Positions 16,676-24,078 of a stretch of DNA of 64,000 nt are shown piece after piece. The first letter of the stretch is position 1. Each line of letters opens with the position of its first letter. The stretch spans positions 62,001-126,000 of the forward strand of contig URYN01000001.1 of the NCBI GenBank assembly GCA_900552135.1, given 5' to 3'. The notes beneath the pieces were generated by a model. The model saw only the letters and a list, made by a program, of their open reading frames with translations. It was not told the origin of the DNA and made no database searches. The DNA comes from an uncultured Clostridium sp. (GTDB lineage: Bacteria > Bacillota > Clostridia > TANB77 > CAG-508). A program made the translations under genes and the position numbers.

Positions 16676-17734
16676 ATGAAACATGAATTAAAAATGTTGC
16701 CACCAGAAGATAATTTCAGAACAGTAAGAATATTAGAACAATTAGCAAGAACTAATAGAGCACTTGCAGAATTAAAAGGATATGCAAGAACAATACCAAA
16801 TCAACATATATTAATAAATGCTATAACAATAAATGAAGCGAAAGACAGTAGTGAAATAGAAAATATAGTTACTACACATGATGAAATATATAAAGCAATG
16901 ACTCAAAGTAATTATAAGAATGAAAGTGCTAAAGAAGTAGTAGATTACAGAAGCGCTATATGGAGAGGCTATAGTTTAGTAAAAGAAAAAGAAATGATAA
17001 CTACTAATATTTTGGTAGAGATTCAATCAATAATAGAACACAACAATGCAGGAATCAGAAAAATTCCAGGAACAGTTTTAAAGAATTCCAAAACTGGAGA
17101 AATTGTATATACTCCACCAGAAACAGAAAAAGAAGTTAGAGAATATTTGCAGAATTTAGAAGAATATATAAATACTGATGATATGATAGATCCTCTAATA
17201 AAACTTGCGATTATCCATTATCAATTTGAATCAATTCATCCATTTTATGATGGCAACGGAAGAACAGGAAGGATATTAAATATTTTATATTTAGTATTAA
17301 AGGATTTATTAGATAGTCCAATCCTATACTTAAGTAGATACATTAACGACAATAAACAAACATATTACAAATTATTTAAAGAAGTAAGAGAAACAAATAA
17401 TTTTGAAGAGTGGATTATATATATATTAATTGGAATTGAAGAAACTGCAGAAGAAACGATGAAATTAATTAAAGACATTCAAGGTGAAATGGAAAAATAT
17501 AGTGAAGAATTGAAAGAAAAATTGCCTAAGATATATAGTAAGGAGTTATTAGAAGGACTATTTTTCGAAGTATACACAAAGATAAACTACATTGAAAATA
17601 TATGTGGAGTTACAAGAAAAACTGCAATGTCATATTTAAGTCAATTAGAAGAAGCGGGATTCATTTCATCTGAAAAAATAGGAAGAGACAGAATTTATAA
17701 AAATAACAGATTAATTAATCTATTAAAAAAATAA
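16676..17734 (+). CDS. Fic family protein with C-terminal winged helix
   Basis: 352 residues. The Fic core carries the complete catalytic motif HPFYDGNGRTGR (residues 188-199), so AMP transfer (or another nucleotide-phosphate transfer) to a protein hydroxyl is expected. An N-terminal SSEIEN sequence (58-63) fits the inhibitory helix motif (S/T)xxxE(G/N) that marks self-inhibited class II Fic proteins, in which the glutamate blocks the ATP site. The last 50 residues (VTRKTAMSYLSQLEEAGFI) form a winged HTH. No separate antitoxin gene is needed or seen. GGAGGT precedes the start. The target protein is unknown. Confidence 0.93.
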   Translation: MKHELKMLPPEDNFRTVRILEQLARTNRALAELKGYARTIPNQHILINAITINEAKDSSEIENIVTTHDEIYKAMTQSNYKNESAKEVVDYRSAIWRGYSLVKEKEMITTNILVEIQSIIEHNNAGIRKIPGTVLKNSKTGEIVYTPPETEKEVREYLQNLEEYINTDDMIDPLIKLAIIHYQFESIHPFYDGNGRTGRILNILYLVLKDLLDSPILYLSRYINDNKQTYYKLFKEVRETNNFEEWIIYILIGIEETAEETMKLIKDIQGEMEKYSEELKEKLPKIYSKELLEGLFFEVYTKINYIENICGVTRKTAMSYLSQLEEAGFISSEKIGRDRIYKNNRLINLLKK

Positions 17735-17750
17735 ATAAAAGGGTGATGAG

Positions 17751-17993
17751 ATGAATAATTATTTATTCTTAACAAATGAGGGGTATACATACCAGCCAGG
17801 TTCAGAGAGCATTGAACCAGATTGTGAGAATGCAAAGCTAATTGGAATAGCATCTGGTGATACACAAGAAGATGCATTCAGCAACTTGTTAAAAGAAAGA
17901 GATTATCTGAAAGAATTTAATTTTGATGAAGTATATTGCTATAAATTAGATGATGATTTTAAATCAAGTAAACGATATTTTTATATAAAATAA
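17751..17993 (+). CDS. Conserved small hypothetical protein downstream of fic
   Basis: 80 residues, acidic, with a strand-rich N-terminus (YLFLTNEGYTYQPGSES) and a helical middle (DAFSNLLKERDYL). I recognise this as a short conserved protein that recurs in mobile regions but for which I know no function. It starts 16 bases after fic with a GGGTGATGAG site, so it is probably cotranscribed with fic. It has no membrane segment or DNA-binding motif. A role as a Fic partner is possible from position only. Confidence 0.6.
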   Translation: MNNYLFLTNEGYTYQPGSESIEPDCENAKLIGIASGDTQEDAFSNLLKERDYLKEFNFDEVYCYKLDDDFKSSKRYFYIK

Positions 17994-18030
17994 ATATAAA
18001 TTTTAATGTATAATAAAATGAGGAATAAAA

Positions 18031-19161
18031 ATGGAGAAAATAGACAAAATATTCACAAATGTAAAACCAATAAACCATTCTGGAAATTCGGGAAGTGGAA
18101 AAAATGTTTTACGAATAAAAGATAAAAATTTTTCTATAGATTCAATATATAAAATATTAGAACATATGAATTGGGCAATAGATAAAAAAATGACTAATTT
18201 AAAGTTTAAAATTATTATAGAGTCAGAGTTCATAAATGACGAGCCGACTTTAATGCTTTTTGAAGCTATTATATACTATATGATAAGTAAGTATTACTTA
18301 AATCTATCATATAGATTTGAAATAAGAATGAATGTAATAGGTTATGAATTATTTAAAAACAGCCTATTATATAAGTATAACAATAAGAACATAGATAGAG
18401 AATCATATATAAAGGAATATGAAAAAAATATTATTATAGATAATACACATTATAGAAAAAGATGTATAAATTCATTAGAAAATAAAAAAGGTAAGTTTTT
18501 ATCTATTACAATGGGAGATATAGAAGCATTTTTAAAAAATTTAAACATAAATGAAGAATATGCGGGAGATATAGCAGAAGTTATATCAGAAATAATAGGA
18601 AATGCATTAGAACATTCAAATGGAGATTGTTTAGTAAATATTAATGTACTAAAAAATGATGAAAAAAAATATAAATATATAGATATTGCATTATTAGATA
18701 TTGATGAAATTAATTATGGAACAGGAATAAAACACTATATAGAGAGTAATAATTATAATGAGTATAATGAAAAAAATAAAGTGGTATTAGAAGCATATAG
18801 GATTCATAACAAATATTTTGATAACAAATATGATTTAGAAGCATTTTCAATAATTTCCGCCTTTCAAAAATATGTTACAACAAGGAAAGAATCTTTATAC
18901 ACAGGGGGAACAGGGTTGACAAAGTTAATAAGAGCATTAATTGATAAATCTGATGCACATTATTGCTATGCTATTAGTGGAAACACGATGCTTAAATTTA
19001 TAAGAAAATATTTGATTTTGACAGATGAAGGACTAATTGGATTTAATGAAAATAATAATTATAAAGAGAATATTCCTAGTAAAGAATCAGTAATAAAAAC
19101 AAAATACAATATTAATGCAAATATATATAATTTGCAATTTATTTTTAAGGAGAGAGAATAA
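18031..19161 (+). CDS. GHKL-type ATPase, first gene of a STAS-linked module
   Basis: 376 residues. The C-terminal half is a GHKL (Bergerat) ATP-binding domain: N box E187-x-x-G-NALEHS (N191), G1 box in the LLDIDEINYGTGI segment, G2 box TGGTGLTKL (about 291-298). It resembles the anti-sigma-factor kinases of the SpoIIAB/RsbW type, which phosphorylate STAS proteins. Residues 1-165 form a separate alpha/beta domain I do not recognise. There is no membrane segment or histidine-kinase H box. The next gene, one base later, encodes a STAS-like protein, the expected partner class. Regulation by partner switching is an inference. Confidence 0.75.
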   Translation: MEKIDKIFTNVKPINHSGNSGSGKNVLRIKDKNFSIDSIYKILEHMNWAIDKKMTNLKFKIIIESEFINDEPTLMLFEAIIYYMISKYYLNLSYRFEIRMNVIGYELFKNSLLYKYNNKNIDRESYIKEYEKNIIIDNTHYRKRCINSLENKKGKFLSITMGDIEAFLKNLNINEEYAGDIAEVISEIIGNALEHSNGDCLVNINVLKNDEKKYKYIDIALLDIDEINYGTGIKHYIESNNYNEYNEKNKVVLEAYRIHNKYFDNKYDLEAFSIISAFQKYVTTRKESLYTGGTGLTKLIRALIDKSDAHYCYAISGNTMLKFIRKYLILTDEGLIGFNENNNYKENIPSKESVIKTKYNINANIYNLQFIFKERE

Positions 19162-19162
19162 T

Positions 19163-19453
19163 ATGGAAAAAAATAATATTAATTTGGAATTTGATAAATC
19201 TATATCAGGATTAGCAGGAAATGAATATGGATATGAAGAATATAAGAAGCAAATAAAGGAAAAATTTGATATAAAAAAAATAAATGTAATTACTTTTCCT
19301 AATAATATTGAAAAAGTCGCAATTTCATTTATACAAGGAATGTTTAGAGATATACTAAGCAAAATTGATAAAGAAGAATTAGAAAAATATATTGAAATTA
19401 AAAGCTCATCAGAAGAATTAACTGAAAAAATAATTAACAATATAAAGTTTTAA
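19163..19453 (+). CDS. STAS-like domain protein (DUF4325 type)
   Basis: 96 residues from the ATG at 19163, preceded by AAGGAGAGAG; a longer frame from 19115 lies inside the ATPase gene and is unlikely. The core pattern, an FPNNIEKVAISFIQGMFRDIL segment, matches STAS-like DUF4325 proteins, where a small beta sheet and helix receive signals from a GHKL partner. The start follows the ATPase stop by one base, so translation is coupled. A phosphorylatable serine at the STAS position (the S before FIQGMF) is visible, but whether it is used is unknown. Confidence 0.7.
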   Translation: MEKNNINLEFDKSISGLAGNEYGYEEYKKQIKEKFDIKKINVITFPNNIEKVAISFIQGMFRDILSKIDKEELEKYIEIKSSSEELTEKIINNIKF

Positions 19454-19474
19454 GAGTGACAAGGAGATAGAAAA

Positions 19475-19996
19475 ATGGGTGCAGAAATACAAACAATTAT
19501 AGAAACAACAGTAAAGTCAACAATAGAAGAAACAATAAAAAATGCAAATTTATTAGCATATGATAGGTTAGCATTAATAATATCTATTATAGCAATAGTA
19601 GTATCTATTATAGTTGCAATTTGGACTGCAAAGAGAACTGAAAAAAGCAATTACAGAAATAATTATTATCAAAATATACTTTTAGAACCTTTGCAAAAAA
19701 AATTACCGTTACTATTACATAAAACTATTAATAATCAAAAAATAAATAAAAAAGAAGCGAGCGAATTAGAAAAATATATAGCTGAATTTAGGAATATTAT
19801 TTTGCCATTTAAATATATAGACGAGAAATTTTATAAAAAATTTGACACAAAACTTATAGAATTAGACGAAATACTAGTTGTGTTATACTCAAAAGATGAA
19901 AATTTTAATAAAAATTCTAAAAAATTATATGATATAGCAAAAAAACTTTATAAATTATCTGAAAAATATTTATTTAAAATAAGAATTACACTATAG
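19475..19996 (+). CDS. Single-span membrane protein, third gene of the GHKL-STAS module
   Basis: 173 residues. An amphipathic N-terminal stretch (ETTVKSTIEETIKNA) is followed by one membrane helix (about residues 31-52, ALIISIIAIVVSIIVAIWTA), then a basic KRTEK stop-transfer and about 115 residues of mostly helical, lysine-rich cytoplasmic domain. It has its own AAGGAG site and is followed by a terminator, so the three genes form one unit. By position it is the candidate output, or membrane sensor, of the GHKL-STAS pair. I recognise no family. Confidence 0.6.
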   Translation: MGAEIQTIIETTVKSTIEETIKNANLLAYDRLALIISIIAIVVSIIVAIWTAKRTEKSNYRNNYYQNILLEPLQKKLPLLLHKTINNQKINKKEASELEKYIAEFRNIILPFKYIDEKFYKKFDTKLIELDEILVVLYSKDENFNKNSKKLYDIAKKLYKLSEKYLFKIRITL

Positions 19997-20013
19997 AATT
20001 AGTGTGGTTTTTT
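19988..20013 (+). terminator. Terminator of the GHKL-STAS-membrane module
   Basis: ACACTA and TAGTGT pair with a six-base loop, followed by GG and a run of seven T. The stem begins inside the last codons of the membrane-protein gene. Confidence 0.7.
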
Positions 20014-20096
20014 TAGTTTGCTTTATTATACCCTGATCACACTCTCTAGAAAATAGACATTTTGAAAGAAAAGAGCACAAAAATGATTGTTATTTT

Positions 20097-20132
20097 TTGT
20101 CGAAATTCATGGTTTTCAACAAGCTTCGACAA
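20097..20132. repeat. Inverted repeat upstream of the DUF6731 gene
   Basis: TTGTCGAA (20097-20104) and TTCGACAA (20125-20132) form a perfect 8-bp inverted repeat 48 bases before the DUF6731 start. It could be an operator or a factor-independent stop; there is no T-run. Confidence 0.4.
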
Positions 20133-20180
20133 ATTTTGCAAAAATAAAGTAGTAATATATAATATATAGGAGGTAGTGAT

Positions 20181-20447
20181 ATGGGAACTAAAAATGTAAC
20201 TTTTGAATATTATAGAGTTTATACAAGGATATATAATAAGGATAATAATTCATCAGGAAATAGAATATTATGTGATATAACACCAATATTAGATAAGGCA
20301 CAAAATACAGAAGTTAATGAAAGAAATTATCAGGTTAATGGAGAAGAAGCAAGATTACAATGTATAGAAAAAGATAAATTAAATTCAAAAATATGGAATA
20401 TGAGTTTTATAAGAATGAGAGAAAATGTAATTCCACGGAATTGCTAA
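20181..20447 (+). pseudogene. DUF6731 family protein, N-terminal part of a disrupted gene
   Basis: The first 84 residues have an FEYYRVY strand, a helical middle and MSFIRMRENVIP, matching the N-terminal pattern of DUF6731 proteins. At about 20435-20436 an extra C in CCACGG shifts the frame and produces an early stop at 20445. In the correct frame the sequence continues as GIAKNTGEF... with a GEE-SALYDQEYSIIMLQRN stretch, which is the expected continuation. The gene has a perfect AGGAGG site, so it would be translated but truncated. It is broken again by TGA at 20608. Confidence 0.65.
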
Positions 20448-20628
20448 AAATACAGGAGAATTTAATTTTATGGAATTAGATGAAGATGAATATATTGGAG
20501 AAGAAGTTAGTGCGTTATATGACCAAGAGTATAGTATAATTATGTTGCAGAGAAATAGAAATAGTTTATCACCATCTGGAATAGAAAAGTACTTTTCGGG
20601 AGTTTTATGAAATGGAGATTTAATTGAA

Positions 20629-21099
20629 TTGGCTCCAATACCTGTTCCGGACGAATTAAGAACAGTAAAGCAAAATCAAATTTTTAGAAAATTAAGTATT
20701 GGATTTTCACCAACCAATATAGATGACGAAATATTGAATAATACAAATAAATCGATACTGCAAATTATAAGAGGAAGCAGAGACTTAGGAGCATTAAGAG
20801 TTTCTGTGACATTATCATTGGGGAATTCTAAAAAAGAAAAGACCTTGAAACAAAAAGAAATAATAGAATTAGGAAATTTGGAAAATTATGAAGGATTTAA
20901 TAAAATAAAAGTGAATAGAAGAGAAGACGAAGATACAGGAATAGAAACAGTAGATTTAATATCTGGAAAACTTAATGATGTTATAACTATGGAAGTTTCA
21001 AGAATAAATCCAATTAAATATGAAAGATTGATTATAGAGATGCAAAATTTATATAATGCTAAAAATAAATTATTAAAAAAATTATTTAGTGAGGAATAA
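20629..21099 (+). pseudogene. DUF6731 family protein, C-terminal part of a disrupted gene
   Basis: This is the same frame that is readable from 20437, interrupted by an in-frame TGA at 20608-20610 (GVL, stop, NGDLIELAPIP). The C-terminal half runs from there to 21099 with alternating strands and helices and no named motif. With the C insertion at 20435-20436 this makes two independent lesions in one gene, which favours real decay over sequencing error. Recoding of TGA is unlikely because no other gene in the window needs it. The membrane-protein gene follows two bases later. Confidence 0.65.
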
Positions 21100-21101
21100 A
21101 T

Positions 21102-21641
21102 ATGAATAATAAAAAAGAAGATGGAGTAAAGATTATAAATTTTTTGAAAAAGTTAGCAGGAATAATAATAGGAATAATTATGTTTTTTATAATGTTAATA
21201 AAATTAAAAATTAGTTTTATAGGTGTTGAAAGTAAAAATGAAATATTATCAAATATAATAAATTTCATAGCAATAGCTACAGGTTTTTTAATGACAACAT
21301 TATCAATTTTAGCAGCTGCAAGTAATAGTAGAGTAATGAAAAAATTAGCAAAATATAAAAAGATTAAACAACTTAATATGTTTTTTATAGAGCCTATAGT
21401 TGTTTCGATAATATTAATAATAATATGTATAATAGAAATAGGATTAACGAAATCATCAATTGTTGAAAATATTATGGCTGCATTGATAATTTCGTTATTT
21501 ATTAATTTTATTTTGGATTTTTTCAGGATAGGATATTTATGCATCAATATACTTCAAGAAATAATGGAAGAAAATTTTAAAAAAAATAAAAATGAAATAT
21601 CAGTACAACCAAATGTTGAAAAAGCTTTTTCCAATAAATAA
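21102..21641 (+). CDS. Four-helix membrane protein paired with DUF6731
   Basis: 179 residues with about four predicted membrane helices (around residues 16-36, 47-70, 96-117 and 121-145), a basic loop (SRVMKKLAKYKKIKQ) between helices two and three, and a polar C-terminal tail. It starts two bases after the DUF6731 stop, indicating a two-gene unit, and is followed by a terminator. No family is recognised. A small multi-span protein next to a soluble partner in a defence-rich island could be a membrane effector; that is inference. Confidence 0.6.
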   Translation: MNNKKEDGVKIINFLKKLAGIIIGIIMFFIMLIKLKISFIGVESKNEILSNIINFIAIATGFLMTTLSILAAASNSRVMKKLAKYKKIKQLNMFFIEPIVVSIILIIICIIEIGLTKSSIVENIMAALIISLFINFILDFFRIGYLCINILQEIMEENFKKNKNEISVQPNVEKAFSNK

Positions 21642-21668
21642 AATACACATTTTAAATGTGTATTTTTT
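21641..21668 (+). terminator. Terminator of the DUF6731-membrane unit
   Basis: AAATACACAT and its complement meet across a short AT loop and are followed by six T. The stem contains the same TACACAT half-site found in the fic operator. Confidence 0.7.
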
Positions 21669-22040
21669 ATGTATAAAAGAACCGGTTTCTTTGTCACACC
21701 TTGGTCACATTATCTACAAAATTACACGATTTTAAACACATTTTAACACAAACAAAGTATCACAAATTTCATCGATTAACTTACTCTAACAAAGCATAAC
21801 ACAATTACACCAAACTCAACAATATCAACACTTACGCCCTCATAACCCGAAGGCCATACCAAGAATTGAAAAACAAAGTATTTTACGCTATTGTCATAGA
21901 TAAAATATAAAGAAAAGCGTTAATATGTATTAAAATAATTAACACAAAGTGATATAATCAAAATGGAATAAAAATATATCTTGAATATTAAAATGTGTAG
22001 ATAGATAAACTTAAATAATATTGAAATAACGAGGTAAATT
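21669..22040. other. Gene-free stretch before the second ASCH gene
   Basis: 372 bases with no credible reading frame. It contains the second copy (21698-21722) of a 25-bp imperfect repeat also found at 20030-20054, and a slightly more G+C-rich segment around 21830-21860. A TATAAT near 21950 may belong to the ASCH promoter but has no good -35 partner. Confidence 0.5.
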
Positions 22041-22436
22041 ATGAAAGTTTTAACTATAAAGCAACCATGGGCAACTTTAATTATGCAAGGAGATAAGCAA
22101 TTTGAATTTAGAAGTTGGCAAACTAAATACAGGGGAGAACTTCTTATACATGCTGGTAAAGGAATTGATAAAGAAGCGGTAAAAAGATTAGCAAATTATC
22201 TGCCACAAGAATTGTCACAAGGTAAAATTTTAGGAAAAGTAACATTAGTTGATTGTATAAAAATTACACCTGAATTTAAAGAAGAATTATTAAAGGAAAA
22301 TAGTGATATTTATACAAAAAGTTCTTTTCAAGAAAATTATGGCTGGCAATTAGAAGATGTGCATGTCTTTAATAAACCAATAGATGCAAAAGGTCATTTG
22401 AGCTTATGGGAGTACGACATTGAAAACGAGAAATAA
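22041..22436 (+). CDS. ASCH domain protein (copy 2)
   Basis: 131 residues, about 79% identical to the ASCH protein at 935 and sharing all the signature stretches (KQPWATLIMQ, FRSWQTKYRG, GKILGKVTLVD, SSF-ENYGWQLE). The two differ mainly at surface-type positions and at the C-terminus, where this copy has four or so extra residues. It is transcribed rightward with a GAGGTAAA site and is followed by a sirtuin gene. Protein similarity together with drifted codons indicates an old duplication or two independent acquisitions, not a recent copy. Confidence 0.85.
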   Translation: MKVLTIKQPWATLIMQGDKQFEFRSWQTKYRGELLIHAGKGIDKEAVKRLANYLPQELSQGKILGKVTLVDCIKITPEFKEELLKENSDIYTKSSFQENYGWQLEDVHVFNKPIDAKGHLSLWEYDIENEK

Positions 22437-22508
22437 TTCCCAGAGCATAAAGAAAGTTTTAAATTGTGCAGTCTCAAACAACTATTAAAATAAAAAGGAG
22501 AATAAATC

Positions 22509-23225
22509 ATGTACGACAAAATACAGCAATTTAGAAAGTTAGTAAATGAAAGTGATAATATTGTATTCTTTGGCGGTGCAGGCGTGTCAACTGAAAGCGG
22601 AATTCCTGATTTTAGGAGTAAGGACGGTTTGTATAACCAGCAATATAAATATCCGCCTGAGACAATACTAAGTCATACGTTTTTTATGAATAAAACGGAA
22701 GAATTTTTTAAGTTTTATAAATTAAAGATGAATTCGTTAAAATACCAGCCTAATATTACGCATATAAAACTTGCAGAACTTGAAACCAAAGGTAAGTTAA
22801 AGGCGGTAATAACGCAAAATATAGATGGTTTGCATCAAAAGGCTGGCTCTAAGGTTGTATATGAATTGCATGGTAGCGTACTACGAAATTATTGTATGAA
22901 TTGCCACAAATTTTATGATGCTGAATATGTGTTTAACAGCAATGGCATTCCGAGATGTAGTTGTGGAGGAATAATAAAGCCAGATGTGGTTTTGTATGAA
23001 GAGGGATTGGATGAGGAAACAATCGAAAATTCGATATATGCTATTCAAAAAGCTGATTTGTTAATTGTTGCTGGCACGTCACTTACTGTTCAACCAGCAA
23101 GTGGATTGATAAATTATTTTAGAGGAAAAAATCTTGTACTGATAAATAGGGATTCAACTCCTTATGATAATAAGGCAAATCTTGTTATAAATGATAGTTT
23201 GGGCAAAGTTTTCTCAAAATTATAA
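22509..23225 (+). CDS. NAD-dependent protein deacylase (sirtuin)
   Basis: 238 residues with the full sirtuin set: GGAGVSTESGIPDFRS for NAD binding, TQNIDGLHQKAG, the catalytic histidine in ELHGSV, a four-cysteine zinc site (CMNC and CSC with G spacing), and VAGTSLTVQPA. It removes acyl groups from lysines using NAD and acts in the cytoplasm. AAGGAG precedes the ATG. Stand-alone sirtuins are widespread in Clostridia. Being beside an accessory island does not by itself make it a defence gene, because it lacks the fused effector domains of defence sirtuins. Confidence 0.93.
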   Translation: MYDKIQQFRKLVNESDNIVFFGGAGVSTESGIPDFRSKDGLYNQQYKYPPETILSHTFFMNKTEEFFKFYKLKMNSLKYQPNITHIKLAELETKGKLKAVITQNIDGLHQKAGSKVVYELHGSVLRNYCMNCHKFYDAEYVFNSNGIPRCSCGGIIKPDVVLYEEGLDEETIENSIYAIQKADLLIVAGTSLTVQPASGLINYFRGKNLVLINRDSTPYDNKANLVINDSLGKVFSKL

Positions 23226-23309
23226 AGAGTAAATTAGTAAACAACAAACGATGAATTATTTTAGAGGGGATAAAAATAGAATAATATATGACTGAATTAA
23301 GGAGCAAAT

Positions 23310-23807
23310 ATGAAGACTTTAGAAGATTTGGTAGCAGAAAAATTATGTGATTTAGTGCACTATGCACTATCAAAAATCATAAAGCCAGATATGACTTTAA
23401 ACAAAGTAAATGAATTAGATATACAAGCAATCGAAAAAATGAAACAGCAATATGGAATTGAAGCAATAATTTTGGATGTAGATGATACATTGCGTAAAGA
23501 AATGAAAGATATTCCAAAATGTAATAAGGAATGGATTGAAGGGTTAAAAGGCAAGATAAAAATTATGATTGTAAGCAATGGCGTAGACAGAAATATAGAA
23601 AAATATTTTAAAGAAAACGGAATAGATTACATAGGATTTGCATGCAAACCATTAAAAAAGAATTTTTTGAAGGCATGTGAAAAAATGAATGTAAACCCAG
23701 AGAGTGTACTAATGGTTGGCGATAGCTTGTTTGATGACATATATGGTGGAAAAAGAAATAATATGAAAACAGCACTTGTAAAAGAAGTAGAGGATAATGA
23801 GAGATAA
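23310..23807 (+). CDS. HAD superfamily phosphatase (YqeG-like)
   Basis: 165 residues. Motif I is LDVDDTL with the nucleophile at D56, motif II lies in MIVSNG, and motif IV is VGDSLFDDIYGG. The layout, with a short helical N-terminus and no cap domain, fits the YqeG/HAD-IIIA type of phosphatase. AAGGAGCAAAT precedes the ATG. It follows the sirtuin by 84 bases and ends before a strong terminator. The substrate is unknown. Confidence 0.85.
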   Translation: MKTLEDLVAEKLCDLVHYALSKIIKPDMTLNKVNELDIQAIEKMKQQYGIEAIILDVDDTLRKEMKDIPKCNKEWIEGLKGKIKIMIVSNGVDRNIEKYFKENGIDYIGFACKPLKKNFLKACEKMNVNPESVLMVGDSLFDDIYGGKRNNMKTALVKEVEDNER

Positions 23808-23835
23808 TTCAATAAAAAGTAAATAAAATTCTGCT

Positions 23836-23878
23836 TTTGCGGGAATCTCATAATTTAAAGGGATTCCCGCAAATTTTA
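23836..23878 (+). terminator. Terminator after the HAD phosphatase
   Basis: A perfect 12-bp stem (TTTGCGGGAATC and GATTCCCGCAAA) with a 14-base loop is followed by TTTTATA. Confidence 0.8.
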
Positions 23879-23882
23879 TACT

Positions 23883-24005
23883 TTATACATAATATGGATT
23901 TGGTTTAAATAATAATGCTATGCAGTCAACTAACCAGCCTATTCCGAAAAGACCAAATGTACATAGATATACTATTCTGAATGGAAAATTTTCTTCATAA
24001 ACTTT
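23883..24005 (-). pseudogene. TM2-domain protein remnant
   Basis: On the minus strand, 40 codons without a start encode a segment with RIVYLCTFGLFGIGWLVDC, the characteristic second half of a TM2 membrane hairpin (GLFGIGW...D). The frame is stopped upstream by TAA at 24006-24008, and no intact first helix is found. It is therefore a leftover of a small membrane protein gene, lying between a rightward terminator and the helicase gene. Confidence 0.5.
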
Positions 24006-24078
24006 TTACAATCTATTCCAATTTCTTTTTCGTTGTTATATAATTTACAAAACAGGATAAAAGTAACTGGGAGAACTA

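Noticed and set aside
20608..20610. In-frame TGA read as tryptophan or selenocysteine (recoding) in the DUF6731 gene
   Set aside because: No other gene needs TGA as sense, no insertion element was seen, and a separate frameshift sits in the same gene.
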